Source: Ranitomeya variabilis (Eukaryota; Chordata; Amphibia; Anura; Dendrobatidae). Taken from it: a DNA stretch of 64,000 nucleotides. The stretch spans positions 832,504,888 to 832,568,887 of the forward strand of contig NC_135232.1 in the NCBI RefSeq assembly GCF_051348905.1, given 5' to 3'. The notes under the pieces are model-generated. The model was not told the origin of the DNA, did no database searches, and saw only the letters and a list, made by a program, of their open reading frames with translations. The position numbers and the translations under genes are program-made. Positions 63,166 through 64,000 of the stretch are shown here, piece after piece; positions within the stretch are counted from its first letter, which is position 1; each line of letters opens with the position of its first letter.

Positions 63166-63685
63166 AAATTTTCCTAATATGGCTAGAAAGCTTTAGCAAA
63201 CACACTCACGCTTAGTAGTGTCGTCAAGACTCGCAAGGAATCTTTGACGCTTAAACTGGCTTCTTTGCCAGGTCACATAGCAGGACGAGGCTTTTTGCTG
63301 CAGCAGATTCTAAAGACTGCATGCAACCTAAGGCAAGGGCAACACTTTACCACCCAGTAAAATGTTTTCAATGGGAACTGGACTTTCAACAAACTTTGCA
63401 CAAATCAATAGCACAGGCAAATATAGGAAACTTTCTCTAGCCTGATTAAAGTGGGAAATGTGCAATAGCCTTGCATTAAGGACAAGCTTCAGAGTCTCTA
63501 CTTGGTATCATCAGAAAACCGAGTTGGAGTGTCGTGCCGGAAGCTTGAATAGGTCAGCTGATGTATCTCTAAGAATTCACAGAGTTTTTTTCTCAAGGTG
63601 GTTCAGCGATTTGAATAAATGCCAACCCTTGTCTGCAAAAATCTTGACCCGTTTCCTGCAAGTTTCTGAAAGTGGTGCAAATAAC

Positions 63686-63757
63686 GGGGATGTAGCTCAG
63701 TGGTAGAGCGCACGCTTTGCATGTGTGAGGCCCCGGGTTCAATCCCCGGCATCTCCA
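63686..63757 (+). tRNA. tRNA-Ala-TGC: tRNA-Ala(TGC), unit 81 first slot
   Basis: Matches the first-slot consensus. Anticodon TGC 63718-63720. First T4 63804-63807. Confidence 0.96.
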
Positions 63758-63884
63758 TGGCCTGGGTTTACGTGCAAAGGACGCACTTCCTACAGGTGAC
63801 TACTTTTCCTTCTCCTTATGTGGTTCCTGCAGTCACTCGGTGAAAGAATTACTTGTCAGTGCTCCATCCCACTAGGAGACTTTT

Positions 63885-63956
63885 GGGGATGTAGCTCAGT
63901 GGTAGAGCGCATGCTTCTCATGTATGAGGTCCTGGGTTCAACCCCCAGCATCTCCA
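63885..63956 (+). tRNA. Intact Ala-body tRNA with CTC (Glu) anticodon, unit 81 second slot
   Basis: The only change from the second-slot consensus is G34T, which makes the anticodon at 63917-63919 CTC. The acceptor stem with G3-T69, discriminator A, D, anticodon and T stems, A and B boxes and the T4 at 63960-63963 are all intact. By family knowledge, alanyl-tRNA synthetase reads the acceptor stem and not the anticodon, so this RNA should be charged with alanine and pair with GAG (glutamate). It lacks the G4A and C47T found with CTC in the other four copies. Confidence 0.9.
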
Positions 63957-64000
63957 AACTTTTCCTAATATGGCTAGAAAGCTTTAGCAAACACACTCAC

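Larger units (their letters stand above)
62237..63817 (+). repeat. Direct one-unit (791-bp) duplication
   Basis: Two consecutive units share three otherwise rare markers: a TGC second-slot anticodon (62335/63126), TTGCTGCAGCAG after it, and AATAGCCTTGC in the spacer. They look like the most recent single-unit duplication in the window. Confidence 0.8.
1..64000 (+). repeat. Tandem array of 81 dimeric tRNA-Ala units (789/791 bp)
   Basis: The same unit recurs head to tail across the whole window, interrupted only by one MITE. Taking the ATG of the motif TATGTGGTTCC as a landmark (555, 1344, 2135 ... 63818), spacings are 789 or 791, except three of 693, one of 790 and one of 1123 (791 plus the 332-bp MITE insertion). 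Each unit is: first-slot tRNA-Ala(TGC), 127 bases, second-slot tRNA-Ala(CGC), then a 518-520 base spacer. The two genes differ from each other at seven positions: 28, 33, 40, 46, 49, 58 and 63. Spacers are as similar between units as the genes are, which points to concerted evolution rather than gene-only selection. The 2-bp length difference lies at one T-tract (CACAG-T7, CACAGAG-T7 or CACAAA-T8). The array starts and ends mid-unit, so its true length is unknown. Confidence 0.98.

Noticed and set aside
1-64000. tRNA-derived SINE family
   Set aside because: The copies are in strict tandem with fixed spacing, lack target duplications and A-rich or microsatellite tails, and keep clean tRNA stems.
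1-64000. CRISPR array or bacterial tRNA operon
   Set aside because: The repeats are 790 bp with near-identical spacers. The genes lack encoded CCA and sit with T4 stops and internal A and B boxes, which are eukaryotic pol III features.

Overview
The whole 64 kb is one head-to-tail tandem array, a satellite-like field of alanine tRNA genes, and it runs off both ends of the window. The repeating unit is 789 or 791 bp. I count 81 units, all on the + strand. Each unit carries two tRNA-Ala genes: a first-slot gene with anticodon TGC and, 127 bases after it, a second-slot gene with anticodon CGC. A spacer of about 518-520 bases then leads to the next unit. That makes 162 tRNA loci: 159 full-length and 3 first-slot genes cut down to 3' fragments. 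By my reading 48 first-slot and 48 second-slot copies match their own consensus exactly. No protein-coding gene is supported; every open frame of 60-113 codons is a repeat-phase artefact that runs through the tRNA genes.

Numbering used below: 'gene position n' counts from the first base of the 72-base gene. The acceptor stem is 1-7/65-71, the D stem 10-13/21-24, the anticodon stem 26-30/38-42, the anticodon 33-35, the T stem 48-52/60-64 and the discriminator base 72. Gene positions 3 and 69 form the G-T pair that is standard G3:U70, the main identity element for alanyl-tRNA synthetase. Internal promoter boxes are at 8-18 (A box, TAGCTCAGTGG) and 51-61 (B box, GGTTCAAYCCC). No CCA is encoded and there is no intron, as expected for a eukaryotic nuclear tRNA-Ala. 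'T4' is a run of four T, the RNA polymerase III stop signal.

Organism: eukaryote, most likely a frog. The pol III boxes and missing CCA show a eukaryote. The one interruption, at 29728-30063, is a 328-bp foldback MITE flanked by TTAA with ends reading TTAAAGGGAAC. That fits the TTAA-AGGRR end motif I recall for the Xenopus T2 MITE family and similar repeats in other anurans. The frog call is inference from that element.

Layout: 1-10.3 kb is a mosaic of 789 and 791 units with one shortened 693-bp unit. From about 10.3 to 25.9 kb lie two near-identical 7,810-bp blocks of ten units. From 25.9 to 48.9 kb is a mosaic holding the MITE and a 1,578-bp two-unit duplication. From about 48.9 to 61.6 kb lie two 6,328-bp blocks of eight units, then two units that are direct copies of each other, and a last unit whose second gene has anticodon CTC. 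The pattern is what repeated unequal crossing-over with incomplete homogenisation leaves behind.

The most interesting content is the variation inside the array. Five second-slot genes have a glutamate-reading CTC anticodon on an alanine tRNA body; one of them, 63885-63956, is otherwise perfect. One first-slot gene has a proline TGG anticodon. Other copies have changes in promoter boxes, the discriminator base, the base pair next to G3:U70, or the stop signal.
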